From positions 1 to 11,147 of the forward strand of contig JAFQIF010000202.1 of the NCBI GenBank assembly GCA_017397695.1: a DNA stretch of 11,147 bases. Direction: 5' to 3'. This document shows positions 1 through 6,432 of the stretch, piece by piece (position 1 is the stretch's first letter; each line of letters starts with the position of its first letter). The translations under genes were made by a program, and so were the position numbers. The notes beneath the pieces are model-generated. The model was given only the letters and a program-made list of their open reading frames with translations. It was not told where the DNA came from and searched no databases. This DNA is from Clostridia bacterium. Lineage in GTDB: Bacteria > Bacillota_A > Clostridia > Christensenellales > Aristaeellaceae.

Positions 1-33
1 GCCCCTCTGGACTCCCCTTCCCCCTTGAAACCG

Positions 34-53
34 CCAAGGCCTCACGGCCCTGG
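34..53 (-). repeat. GC-rich hairpin with GTGA tetraloop at window edge
   Basis: Read on the minus strand, CCAGGGCC-GTGA-GGCCTTGG forms an 8-bp stem (one G-U pair) closed by a GNRA-type tetraloop. It sits in a G/C-rich patch (1-60) unlike the A/T-rich 61-155 that follows. No coding frame explains it. Similar 'gggtccagg...cctgg' patches occur as intergenic repeats in some Clostridia, but that is recollection; whether this one is repeated elsewhere cannot be seen here. The rest of 1-154 holds nothing else I can support. Confidence 0.35.
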
Positions 54-154
54 ACCCGGGGTTGTATTCGTTTCTTGCACGCTTGGTTAGTTTGTTTGCA
101 TATTTCCGAGATTTCTTTTTTTCCTTAATGAACTTTCTATCCCTTTTGCTCACC

Positions 155-195
155 AAAAAGAGACTGTTGCCGGTTTTCCGTCAACAGTCTCTTTT
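155..195 (-). terminator. Bidirectional intrinsic terminator after the YhcN-like gene
   Basis: A perfect 14-bp stem (156-169 with 182-195) carries AAAAGAGACTGTTG and its complement. The apical part can add CGG/CCG (171-173 with 178-180) around a TTTT loop. The arms end in A/T runs, so RNA from either strand has a U-rich 3' side. It begins 4 bases past the stop codon of the lipoprotein gene, which ends at 199. Confidence 0.9.
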
Positions 196-198
196 CTT

Positions 199-846
199 TT
201 ACATTCCCGTAATCCGATCCCACAGATCGCCAAAGTCATCGGCCAGCTCATCAAGTCCGGTCGCCTTCGCCAGACGATCCCCCAGCCCCTTTACCTGTCC
301 GTAAAGCGTGTCGTCGTCCGTGATCTCCACGTCCGTCAGACTGTCATCCACATTCTGCACAGCTTCGGCAATCATGTCCTTCATCCGGTCATCCAGCCCC
401 GCACTGTACTGATCGTCAAATTCGACCGCAACCAGCACGCGATTCTCTCCGCCGATGACAACCTCAACATCATCGATCTCGCTGATGCGCTCCACCGCTT
501 CCTCGATTTTTTCTGCTGTGCGGCCTGCCTCAGCCGGACTCATATCAGCCGCCTGGCTGCGGCTGCTCATCAGGGTATTGTCCATGGTGTCCGTGGTGCC
601 GGATGTGCTGTTGTCATCCGTCATCGATCCAACCGCTGCGCCTGCCTGCGTGCCGGCCGCAGCGCCGGCATTCATGTCCGGCGACATATCCGGCGCCGTT
701 GTCGCCTGGCCAATGGTAGCCATCGGGCTGTTCGTTGCAATCGGCGCCGCTGTCGCAGTCGTTCCGCTCGCGCTGCGCGATGCGCAGCCGCTGAGAACCA
801 TGCCTGCCATGGCAATGCACAGCAGGACCATCATACCTTTTTTCAC
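199..846 (-). CDS. YhcN/YlaJ-family sporulation lipoprotein
   Basis: The product is a 215-residue exported lipoprotein, probably spore-associated. Residues 1-21 form a basic start, a hydrophobic core and the lipobox L-S-G-C, with Cys21 the lipidation site. Residues 22 to about 105 are a low-complexity Ala/Thr/Ser/Met/Asp linker. From about 107 to the end comes the YhcN/YlaJ-type domain: a helix beginning AEKIEEAVERI, a strand pair with VEVVIGGENRVLVAVEF, then helices with repeated aspartates. The frame is open back to 1113, but that extension lies over the preceding kinase gene. The GTG at 846 is chosen because AAGGAGG lies 8 bases upstream and the signal peptide begins there. It follows the nucleoside kinase by 73 bases. 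In Bacillus such proteins are made in the forespore and found in the spore inner membrane. The exact role is unknown. Family call is by domain pattern. Confidence 0.85.
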   Translation of the reverse strand: MKKGMMVLLCIAMAGMVLSGCASRSASGTTATAAPIATNSPMATIGQATTAPDMSPDMNAGAAAGTQAGAAVGSMTDDNSTSGTTDTMDNTLMSSRSQAADMSPAEAGRTAEKIEEAVERISEIDDVEVVIGGENRVLVAVEFDDQYSAGLDDRMKDMIAEAVQNVDDSLTDVEITDDDTLYGQVKGLGDRLAKATGLDELADDFGDLWDRITGM

Positions 847-851
847 TGGAA

Positions 852-887
852 TCGCCTCCTTGGCGCTATTGTGTGCCAAAGAGGCGA
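852..887 (-). promoter_or_regulatory. Hairpin that buries the Shine-Dalgarno sequence of the lipoprotein gene
   Basis: In minus-strand RNA, 887-875 (UCGCCUCUUUGGC) pairs with 864-852 (GCCAAGGAGGCGA). That is 13 pairs including one G-U, with a 10-base loop ACACAAUAGC. The AAGGAGG used by the GTG at 846 (855-861) lies wholly within the 3' arm. No U-run follows on either strand, so it is not a normal terminator. The loop contains CACAATA, loosely like the -10 of forespore or mother-cell sigma factors. A transcript starting there would lack the 5' arm and leave the ribosome site free. The pairing is visible directly; the regulatory role is inferred. Confidence 0.6.
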
Positions 888-919
888 AAAGTATCAGCGT
901 AATTCCGGGAAAAAACTGC

Positions 920-2389
920 TTATTCCTCGTAGAATGTGCAGCCGCCAACAAACTCGCGCAGAATGGACGTCGGCGGAATCTCATCCTCCTCCGCCAAATC
1001 CTTGAAATAATGCAGGAACTTGCACAGTCTGCGGGAACGCGTATAATACGGGCTGTCCTTTCCGATCTCCTTGAGCAGCGGATAGGCATATTTCTTGAGC
1101 ACGGCAATCTCATAGAGCAGCGATGTGTTGAACATCACGTCCGCTTTCTCCTGGAAGGGGAAGATGTACTTCTCCTCTCCATAGCGAACCTTATCCCACA
1201 TCTGCATGGTCTCCAGCGCATTCGTTGCGCGGGTTCTGTTGTCGCGCACCATGCGCCGCATCAGACGCACGTCGGTCGTGCGGATGCGGTTATGCCCATC
1301 GAGGTTAAGCTGCGTGAGCGCGCTGACATACACACGGAACTTCAGCTCGCTGGGAATATCGGCGCTCAGCTGATCATTCAGCCCATGAATGCCTTCCACG
1401 ATCAGCACATCATCCTGCGACACCCGAAGGCGCATTCCCTTCTGTTCCCGCCGCTTGGTATAGAAAGAATACCTGGGCAATTCCACCTCGCGCCCGGCGA
1501 GCAGATCGATCAGCTGCTCATTGAACAGCGGCACATCAATCGCCTCCAGGCACTCCAGATCGGGCGTGCCATCCGGATTCAGCGGCACATCCTCGCGGTT
1601 GCGGTAATAATTATCCAGAGAAATCGCTACCGGACACTTGCCGCTCAAGCGCAGCTGCACAGACAGGCGATTGGCAAACGTCGTCTTGCCGCTGGAAGAC
1701 GGTCCGGCGACAAACACCACCCGGGCTCCGCGTGCCACGATACGCTCAGCAATATGCGCAATGCTGCGTTCATGCAGCGCTTCACTCACACGGATAAATG
1801 TCCGCGCCTCGCCCCGGGCAATAATGTCATTGAGATCCGCTGCGCTCTCACACTGCAGAATGCGGGAGTGCTCGTTTGCCTCCGCATAGGTGCGCATGAG
1901 CTGCGGACGCTCAACAAACGGCGCAGGCTCGCCGCTCAAATCCTCATCCGGCAGCAGAAGTACCATGCCCGGATAATAGAACCGAAGCGCAAAGCGGCTG
2001 GCTTCTCCTGTGGATTTCACCATATCGCCATAGAAATACTCACTCATGCCGTCACAGGTATACACATCGAAATGCTCAAACGGGCGATACGAGAGCAGGC
2101 GTACCGTATCCTCCTGTCCCTGTGCGTCAAAGTATTCGATCGCCTGCGCGCGCGTCCAGCGGCTTCTGATAATCGGCAGATCTGCCTGCGCAATCTCATG
2201 CATCCGCGCTTCAATTCGGCGCACCAGCGCAGACGTAAGGCTCACGCCGCTCACATTCATATACACGCCTGCGCCAATGCTGTGCTCAATGCGCACCCTA
2301 GCGCCGGGACAGACATCTCGCACCGCCAGCAGCAGAATCAGACGCACACTGCGCTCATAGATTCTCCTGTTCTCTTCATATTTCAGCAT
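920..2389 (-). CDS. Uridine kinase-like nucleoside kinase lacking the N-terminal TGS domain
   Basis: A 489-residue cytoplasmic P-loop kinase of the family that joins a ThrRS-like N-terminal region to a uridine kinase/phosphoribulokinase domain; it presumably phosphorylates a nucleoside, but the substrate is not established. Residues about 1-120 resemble the ThrRS second N-terminal (SAD) domain (RIEHSIG...). Walker A is AGPSSSGKTT at 228-237 (Lys235), followed by SLDNYY near 256-262 and the family C-terminus ending in SILREFVGG. Typical members are about 550 residues and begin with a TGS domain of about 60. Here the protein begins right after where TGS would end, and the upstream gap is only 81 bases with a terminator in it. 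The start at 2389 has GGGAGG 8 bases upstream. The frame can extend 18 residues to 2443, without a ribosome site and without TGS-like sequence. Confidence 0.87.
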   Translation of the reverse strand: MLKYEENRRIYERSVRLILLLAVRDVCPGARVRIEHSIGAGVYMNVSGVSLTSALVRRIEARMHEIAQADLPIIRSRWTRAQAIEYFDAQGQEDTVRLLSYRPFEHFDVYTCDGMSEYFYGDMVKSTGEASRFALRFYYPGMVLLLPDEDLSGEPAPFVERPQLMRTYAEANEHSRILQCESAADLNDIIARGEARTFIRVSEALHERSIAHIAERIVARGARVVFVAGPSSSGKTTFANRLSVQLRLSGKCPVAISLDNYYRNREDVPLNPDGTPDLECLEAIDVPLFNEQLIDLLAGREVELPRYSFYTKRREQKGMRLRVSQDDVLIVEGIHGLNDQLSADIPSELKFRVYVSALTQLNLDGHNRIRTTDVRLMRRMVRDNRTRATNALETMQMWDKVRYGEEKYIFPFQEKADVMFNTSLLYEIAVLKKYAYPLLKEIGKDSPYYTRSRRLCKFLHYFKDLAEEDEIPPTSILREFVGGCTFYEE

Positions 2390-2432
2390 GGCAAAACCTC
2401 CCTGATCCATCCATTCTCTTTCCAGAATTTCC

Positions 2433-2468
2433 AAAAAGCGCAAAGTCCTCCTATGAAGGAGGACTTTG
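2433..2468 (-). terminator. Intrinsic terminator after the flavoprotein gene
   Basis: CAAAGTCCTCC (2441-2451) pairs perfectly with GGAGGACTTTG (2458-2468) around a 6-base loop. On the minus strand it is followed by CGC and five T (2437-2433). It begins 3 bases past the stop codon of the gene ending at 2471, so it should end the rpiR-flavoprotein transcript before the kinase gene. Confidence 0.85.
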
Positions 2469-2470
2469 AA

Positions 2471-3739
2471 TTATGCTTCCATCGCGTATGCCGCCGCGCT
2501 CTTGCCAGCCAGCGCGCCAGTAGAAAAGGCAATCTGCAGATTGAATCCGCCAGTATGCGCATCGACGTCCAGCACCTCGCCCGCAAAGAATAAGCCGGGC
2601 ACGAGCTTGCTCATCATCGTGCTGGGGTTAACCTCCTTCACCTCGATGCCGCCGCGCGTCACAATTGCTTCCTCAATCGGCCGCGTGCCGGTCACCTTCA
2701 GCGGCAGCGCCTTGAGATTTCCTGCGATCGCCGCACGCTGCTCGCGCGTAATCTGGTTGATCGGCTGATCCGGCGACAATCCGCAAAGTTCAGCAAACAC
2801 CGGACCCATGCGCGCCGGCATGAGCGTCACCAGCACAGAAGAGAGCTGCTTGCGGATATTCTCCTGAAACTCGCGCTGCAGGCGCTGATCCACCTGCTCC
2901 GGGGTAAGGCCGGGCTTCATGTCCAGCGTCACATTCACGCCGGAAAAATCCTCCGGCATATGGCTGCTCAATTCGATGATCAACGGACCGCTGACGCCGA
3001 AATGCGTAAAGAGCATCTCGCCCAGCTCATCGTAGATCTTCTTTTTTCCCATCTGCGCGCTCACGCGCACATTCTTGAGCGAAAGACCCATGAGCAGCTT
3101 CGGCCACTTTTCATCGATCGTCAGGCCCACCAGCGATCCGGTCAGCGGCGTAACCGCATGCCCATTCTCCTTGGCAAAGGCGTATCCATCGCCGGTAGAG
3201 CCGGTGGATGGATAGCTCAGGCCACCCGTTGCAACAATCACGCTGCGCGCATGCAGCGTGCCGCCCTGCGCAAGGCCAACCGAAAAGCCGTCTTCTTCAC
3301 GCCTCACGTACGATACGGCGGTATTCAGCTCCACCTGCACGCCGGCGTCTTTCATGCCGCGGGCGAAGGCACGCGTCACATCGCTTGCCTTGTCGCTCAC
3401 AGGAAAAACGCGGTTGCCGCGCTCAATCTTTGTCTCCGTGCCAAGCATGGAGAGCAGCGAGGTCACATCCTCGTAACCAAACTGGCGTACGGCAGCATTG
3501 AGAAATTTGGCGTTTCGCGGCACCTGCCGGAAAAAGTCCTCCATATCGCAGGCATTGGTCACATTACAGCGGCCTTTACCGGTGATATAGATTTTCTTGC
3601 CCAGCTTCTCGTTTTTTTCCAGCAGAACAACCTGCGCGCCAGCCCAAGCCGCCTGCAGGGCAGCCATCATACCCGCTGCGCCGCCGCCGATCACCACAAC
3701 GTCAAGCCTTGTCTTTTCCAACATAGACCCTGTACTCAT
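2471..3739 (-). CDS. HI0933/BaiN-family NAD(P)/FAD-dependent oxidoreductase
   Basis: A 422-residue flavoprotein of normal length for this family. Near the N-terminus are the FAD-binding Rossmann motif GGGAAG (18-23), an acidic residue after the second strand (LLEKNEKLGKK) and the family signature TGKGRCNVTN (53-62). TGGLSYPSTGSTGDG lies mid-protein. The C-terminus has GGIEVKEVNPSTM and FFAGEVLDVDAHTGGFNLQ, which complete the FAD site. The biological substrate of the family is poorly known; one relative (BaiN) is implicated in bile-acid reduction, and that should not be read into this gene. The start at 3739 is preferred over the Met at 3724 because GGAAGGAA lies upstream at a usable distance. 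The first 38 bases overlap the end of the RpiR-type regulator gene, so the two are probably translationally coupled. Confidence 0.92.
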   Translation of the reverse strand: MSTGSMLEKTRLDVVVIGGGAAGMMAALQAAWAGAQVVLLEKNEKLGKKIYITGKGRCNVTNACDMEDFFRQVPRNAKFLNAAVRQFGYEDVTSLLSMLGTETKIERGNRVFPVSDKASDVTRAFARGMKDAGVQVELNTAVSYVRREEDGFSVGLAQGGTLHARSVIVATGGLSYPSTGSTGDGYAFAKENGHAVTPLTGSLVGLTIDEKWPKLLMGLSLKNVRVSAQMGKKKIYDELGEMLFTHFGVSGPLIIELSSHMPEDFSGVNVTLDMKPGLTPEQVDQRLQREFQENIRKQLSSVLVTLMPARMGPVFAELCGLSPDQPINQITREQRAAIAGNLKALPLKVTGTRPIEEAIVTRGGIEVKEVNPSTMMSKLVPGLFFAGEVLDVDAHTGGFNLQIAFSTGALAGKSAAAYAMEA

Positions 3740-4568
3740 CCCAGATTCCTTCCATCAGACGGAAATGCTCGCTCAGCTCCTCCTTGCGGCGCAGGCCCAG
3801 CGCAACAATCAGCGCGTTGATCACCGAAAGCGGCGCAGCCATGGAATCCACGAAGGACGCCATATCCGTTCTCGCAGTCAGGCAGACCGTACTTGCCGTA
3901 CAGATGGGCGACATCGGGCCGTCAGTCAGGCCGACAACCTGCGCCCCGCGCGCCTTGGCAAAGCTCATCGCCTCAAGCGTACGCGTAGAATAACGCGGGA
4001 AGCTGATGCCAAAGAGCAGGTCGGTCTCATTGATACGGCTGATCTGCTCAAACACGTCGCCGCTCGCCTCGGATACGATGCGGACATTATCAAAAATAAA
4101 GTTGAGGTAATACGCCAGGAACTGCGCAATCGGTGCCGCAGAACGAAGGCCCATCACATAGATATGGCGCGCAGCGATAATCTTATCGACCACCTCGTCG
4201 AAAGCCTGCGCGTCGATTTCCTCGGTCGTGGTACGGATGTTCTGCATATCGGCATGCAGAACCGTGCGCAGCACTTCGCTCTGGTCAATGTCGGTCGCCA
4301 TCTCAAAGCGCTGCACAGCCGTCAGCCAGTGGCGCACAAGCTCCTGCAGCGCACGCTGCAGCTGCGGATAGCCCTCGTAGCCCATGGCAGAGGCGAAACG
4401 CACAACGGTAGACTCGCTGACGCCAACCATCTCGCCCAGCTTGGATGCGGTCATAAACACCGCCTTATCATAATGCTCCACAATGTACTCGGCAATCTTG
4501 CGGTGGCCCTTGCTCAGGCGCTTACCGGATTGATTGAGCCGGCGCATCATGTCCTGCATGTCCTGCAT
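3702..4568 (-). CDS. RpiR/MurR-family transcriptional regulator (HTH plus SIS)
   Basis: A 288-residue regulator. Residues about 19-78 form the RpiR-type N-terminal domain with a helix-turn-helix (MTASKLGEMVGVSESTVVRFASAMG, shown here as its core 39-58). A SIS sugar-phosphate-binding domain covers about 125-255, with GLRSAAPIA near 140-148 and ISFPRYS at 188-194 in the positions of the usual phosphate-binding loops. Members sense phosphosugars and usually sit beside sugar-use genes. Here the only partner is the overlapping flavoprotein gene, so the ligand is not predictable. The start at 4568 has GGGAGG about 11 bases upstream; Met codons 4, 7 and 8 are alternatives. A sigma-A promoter precedes it. 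Confidence 0.92.
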   Translation of the reverse strand: MQDMQDMMRRLNQSGKRLSKGHRKIAEYIVEHYDKAVFMTASKLGEMVGVSESTVVRFASAMGYEGYPQLQRALQELVRHWLTAVQRFEMATDIDQSEVLRTVLHADMQNIRTTTEEIDAQAFDEVVDKIIAARHIYVMGLRSAAPIAQFLAYYLNFIFDNVRIVSEASGDVFEQISRINETDLLFGISFPRYSTRTLEAMSFAKARGAQVVGLTDGPMSPICTASTVCLTARTDMASFVDSMAAPLSVINALIVALGLRRKEELSEHFRLMEGIWDEYRVYVGKDKA

Positions 4569-4614
4569 ATGTCATTCAACCTCCCAAAGCGGATTTTTGC
4601 ATTGTGATGGTCTC

Positions 4615-4643
4615 ATTGTATCAAAATCAAATAAAAAATGCAA
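4615..4643 (-). promoter_or_regulatory. Sigma-A-type promoter for rpiR-like gene and flavoprotein
   Basis: On the minus strand TTGCAT (4643-4638), a 17-base spacer and TACAAT (4620-4615) make a good vegetative promoter. The expected start is near 4608, giving a leader of about 40 bases before the ATG at 4568. The -35 box lies inside the stem of the preceding terminator, so the two elements share bases. Confidence 0.75.
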
Positions 4644-4664
4644 GAAGAATTCCACTTCTTGCAT
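4633..4664 (-). terminator. Intrinsic terminator after surE
   Basis: ATGCAAGAAG (4638-4647) pairs perfectly with CTTCTTGCAT (4655-4664) around a 7-base loop. On the minus strand the stem runs into six T (4638-4633) and then further T-rich sequence. It begins 19 bases past the surE stop codon and closes the VanW-VanW-surE unit. Confidence 0.88.
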
Positions 4665-4683
4665 CATTTAATTTCTTTAACCG

Positions 4684-5418
4684 TCAAACCAAGCCATTCC
4701 AGACTTTTGTTATTCCGGTATCCGTCAAATCCGCACGCAGAACGGTCACCGTGGCATAGCCCTGCTCAAGGCGGGCATAATCCTCGCTCTGCGGTTTTTC
4801 CGCATCGATCTGGCCATTGAGACTATAGGCAGGCAGGCTGTCATGAACGGTCGGCGTATAGACCTCATTGTAGTGCAGCTGGCCTGTGTGTGCCATTACC
4901 ACACCGCCGATCTCGTCGCATGCAGGATAATTGACATTGAGCACATGCAGCGGCTCAAGCGGATTCGCTTTCATCTTTTCGAACATGCGCACCGCCAGTG
5001 CAGAAGCCTTCGAATAATCTGCCCGCTTTTCCGACTGGGATACTGCAAGCGCTGGCCTGCCGCAGATTGCGCCCTCCATCGCCGCAGCAACCGTTCCGGA
5101 ATACAGGATATCCGTACCCACGTTATAGCCGCGGTTCACGCCGGAGACAACCGCTTCCGCCTGCGGACAGAGCACCATCAGTCCCAGCTTTACGCAATCT
5201 GCCGGCGTACCGCCGATGGCATATGCGCGCGCCGCACCGGGATACTCCACCTCACGCACCGTCAGCGGCTTGCCGATGCTCAGGCTATGGCTGGCAGCAG
5301 AGCGCTGGCTGTCCGGCGCGCAGACATACACTTCATGCCCCGCACCAGCAAACGCCTGCACCAGCACCTCAATGCCCGGCGCAAAGATGCCGTCATCATT
5401 GGAAATCAGAATCTTCAT
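4684..5418 (-). CDS. surE: 5'/3'-nucleotidase SurE
   Basis: A 244-residue cytoplasmic metal-dependent phosphatase that removes phosphate from nucleoside monophosphates and is linked to stress and stationary-phase survival. The family signature is complete: SNDDG at 6-10 with metal ligands Asp8 and Asp9, Ser40 in DSQRSAASHS, and SGVNRG with Asn95. These match the ligand set of the T. maritima enzyme. IGGTPADCVKLGL (68-80) and YSGTVAAAMEG follow the family pattern. The length is normal. The ATG at 5418 lies 6 bases after the stop of the upstream VanW gene, and its ribosome site GAGGAT lies within the last codons of that gene, so coupling is likely. The neighbours are cell-surface proteins, not nucleotide genes. 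Confidence 0.96.
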   Translation of the reverse strand: MKILISNDDGIFAPGIEVLVQAFAGAGHEVYVCAPDSQRSAASHSLSIGKPLTVREVEYPGAARAYAIGGTPADCVKLGLMVLCPQAEAVVSGVNRGYNVGTDILYSGTVAAAMEGAICGRPALAVSQSEKRADYSKASALAVRMFEKMKANPLEPLHVLNVNYPACDEIGGVVMAHTGQLHYNEVYTPTVHDSLPAYSLNGQIDAEKPQSEDYARLEQGYATVTVLRADLTDTGITKVWNGLV

Positions 5419-5424
5419 CAGTAT

Positions 5425-6432
5425 TCAATCCTCATAGTCCCTGAACAGGAACGCCGTCATCACGCCGTCCAGGCTTTCAAACTCGATGCGCAGCCTGTAC
5501 GGCAGGATATTGCGCACCACCAGATCGCTGTTTGTACCCACCGTCGCATCAAAGCCAGCAGGCAAATAACTGACGCCGCCCTGAGAATGCCAGTTCATCT
5601 CTTCGATGACCATCGGCACGCGCAGCACAATGTTGTAGAACGTGGAGCAAACCTGGCACACGCCGCCGCCGTAGCCCATCTCACTCTCACCCGAGAGGAT
5701 CGGGGCAGAGCGATACCCATTTTCCTTGGTATACGGTCCACAGACCGCATTGAAGGAAAACGTCTCATCCGGCTCCACGCGGATGCCCGTCAGGCGCTGC
5801 GTCGCCAGAGCGATGTTGTGCAGCCTGCCATAGTTGCCCTCTTTATTCATGCTGGTGGTATAGAACGTCGTAAACGCATAGAGCAGATCGCCCGGCTGCG
5901 CCTCGTTCCATGGCACAAAGTCATAAATCTTGAGGTTCTCCGTTTTGACGCTTACGTTTTCCGGCTCGCGCCTGTACGGAAAATATGCCCGCTCATTCTT
6001 GATCTTTTCAATAGAGAGCCAGGAGCCCTGCTTCACCGAAATGGGGTATTTGTATCCTTCCGGCTTGAAGGAGATGTCCCGCAGGACATAGCCCACAGCG
6101 GTATGCTTGCTTGTACCGGGCATCGGTCCTTCAAAGGGATCCTTGCGCTGCACGCGCTCAATGAACTTGGTGAGCACATAGCCCTGCCTACCCCCAAAGT
6201 CGATGCGCGTCCACGTGCGTCCCTTGGCGTAGACATCCACCACCGTTCCGGCTTCAATCGTGCCCAGATTGGTCGACTTTTCGTCGCCCCAGCGGTGAAC
6301 GGTCATCCGCTTGCCGATGGTGCCATAAAAGAGCGCGACGTCGTTTTCTCTGTCATCGGCCATGCCTGCTGCCGGCAGCACAGCCAGAATCATCAGGATC
6401 AGCGCGGCAGCGATCCATCCCCGCCTACGCAT
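5425..6432 (-). CDS. VanW-family secreted protein with one SH3-like domain
   Basis: A 335-residue exported protein. Residues 1-24 are a signal peptide (MRRRGW, then a hydrophobic core ending near AAGMA). Residues about 33-94 form a bacterial SH3-like repeat ending GYVLTKFI. A linker with DPFEGPMPGT follows. The VanW domain covers about 201-315, with GRLHNIA at 202-208 and YGGGVCQVCSTFYN at 254-267. Cys259-Gln260 is the conserved CQ; Cys262 is extra compared with the paralogue next door. The biochemical role of VanW is not established; such proteins are associated with the cell wall and glycopeptide resistance clusters, and SH3 repeats suggest wall binding. The start codon overlaps the previous stop as TGATG. 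It is a paralogue of that gene, sharing the linker motif and domain order. Confidence 0.9.
   Translation of the reverse strand: MRRRGWIAAALILMILAVLPAAGMADDRENDVALFYGTIGKRMTVHRWGDEKSTNLGTIEAGTVVDVYAKGRTWTRIDFGGRQGYVLTKFIERVQRKDPFEGPMPGTSKHTAVGYVLRDISFKPEGYKYPISVKQGSWLSIEKIKNERAYFPYRREPENVSVKTENLKIYDFVPWNEAQPGDLLYAFTTFYTTSMNKEGNYGRLHNIALATQRLTGIRVEPDETFSFNAVCGPYTKENGYRSAPILSGESEMGYGGGVCQVCSTFYNIVLRVPMVIEEMNWHSQGGVSYLPAGFDATVGTNSDLVVRNILPYRLRIEFESLDGVMTAFLFRDYED

Noticed and set aside
62..304. 80-residue hydrophobic plus-strand frame starting at TTG
   Set aside because: It crosses a strong bidirectional terminator, overlaps the 3' end of the lipoprotein gene and has no ribosome site.
852..887. 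Hairpin read as a terminator of the kinase gene
   Set aside because: No T-run follows on either strand, while the ribosome site of the next gene lies in the stem.
847..1113. Extension of the lipoprotein frame upstream of the GTG at 846
   Set aside because: It overlaps the kinase coding region, and the lipobox signal peptide with a matching ribosome site begins at 846.
455..2593. 712-residue open frame on the plus strand
   Set aside because: It runs antisense to the lipoprotein and kinase genes, has no family resemblance and no ribosome site; long antisense frames are expected at this G+C.
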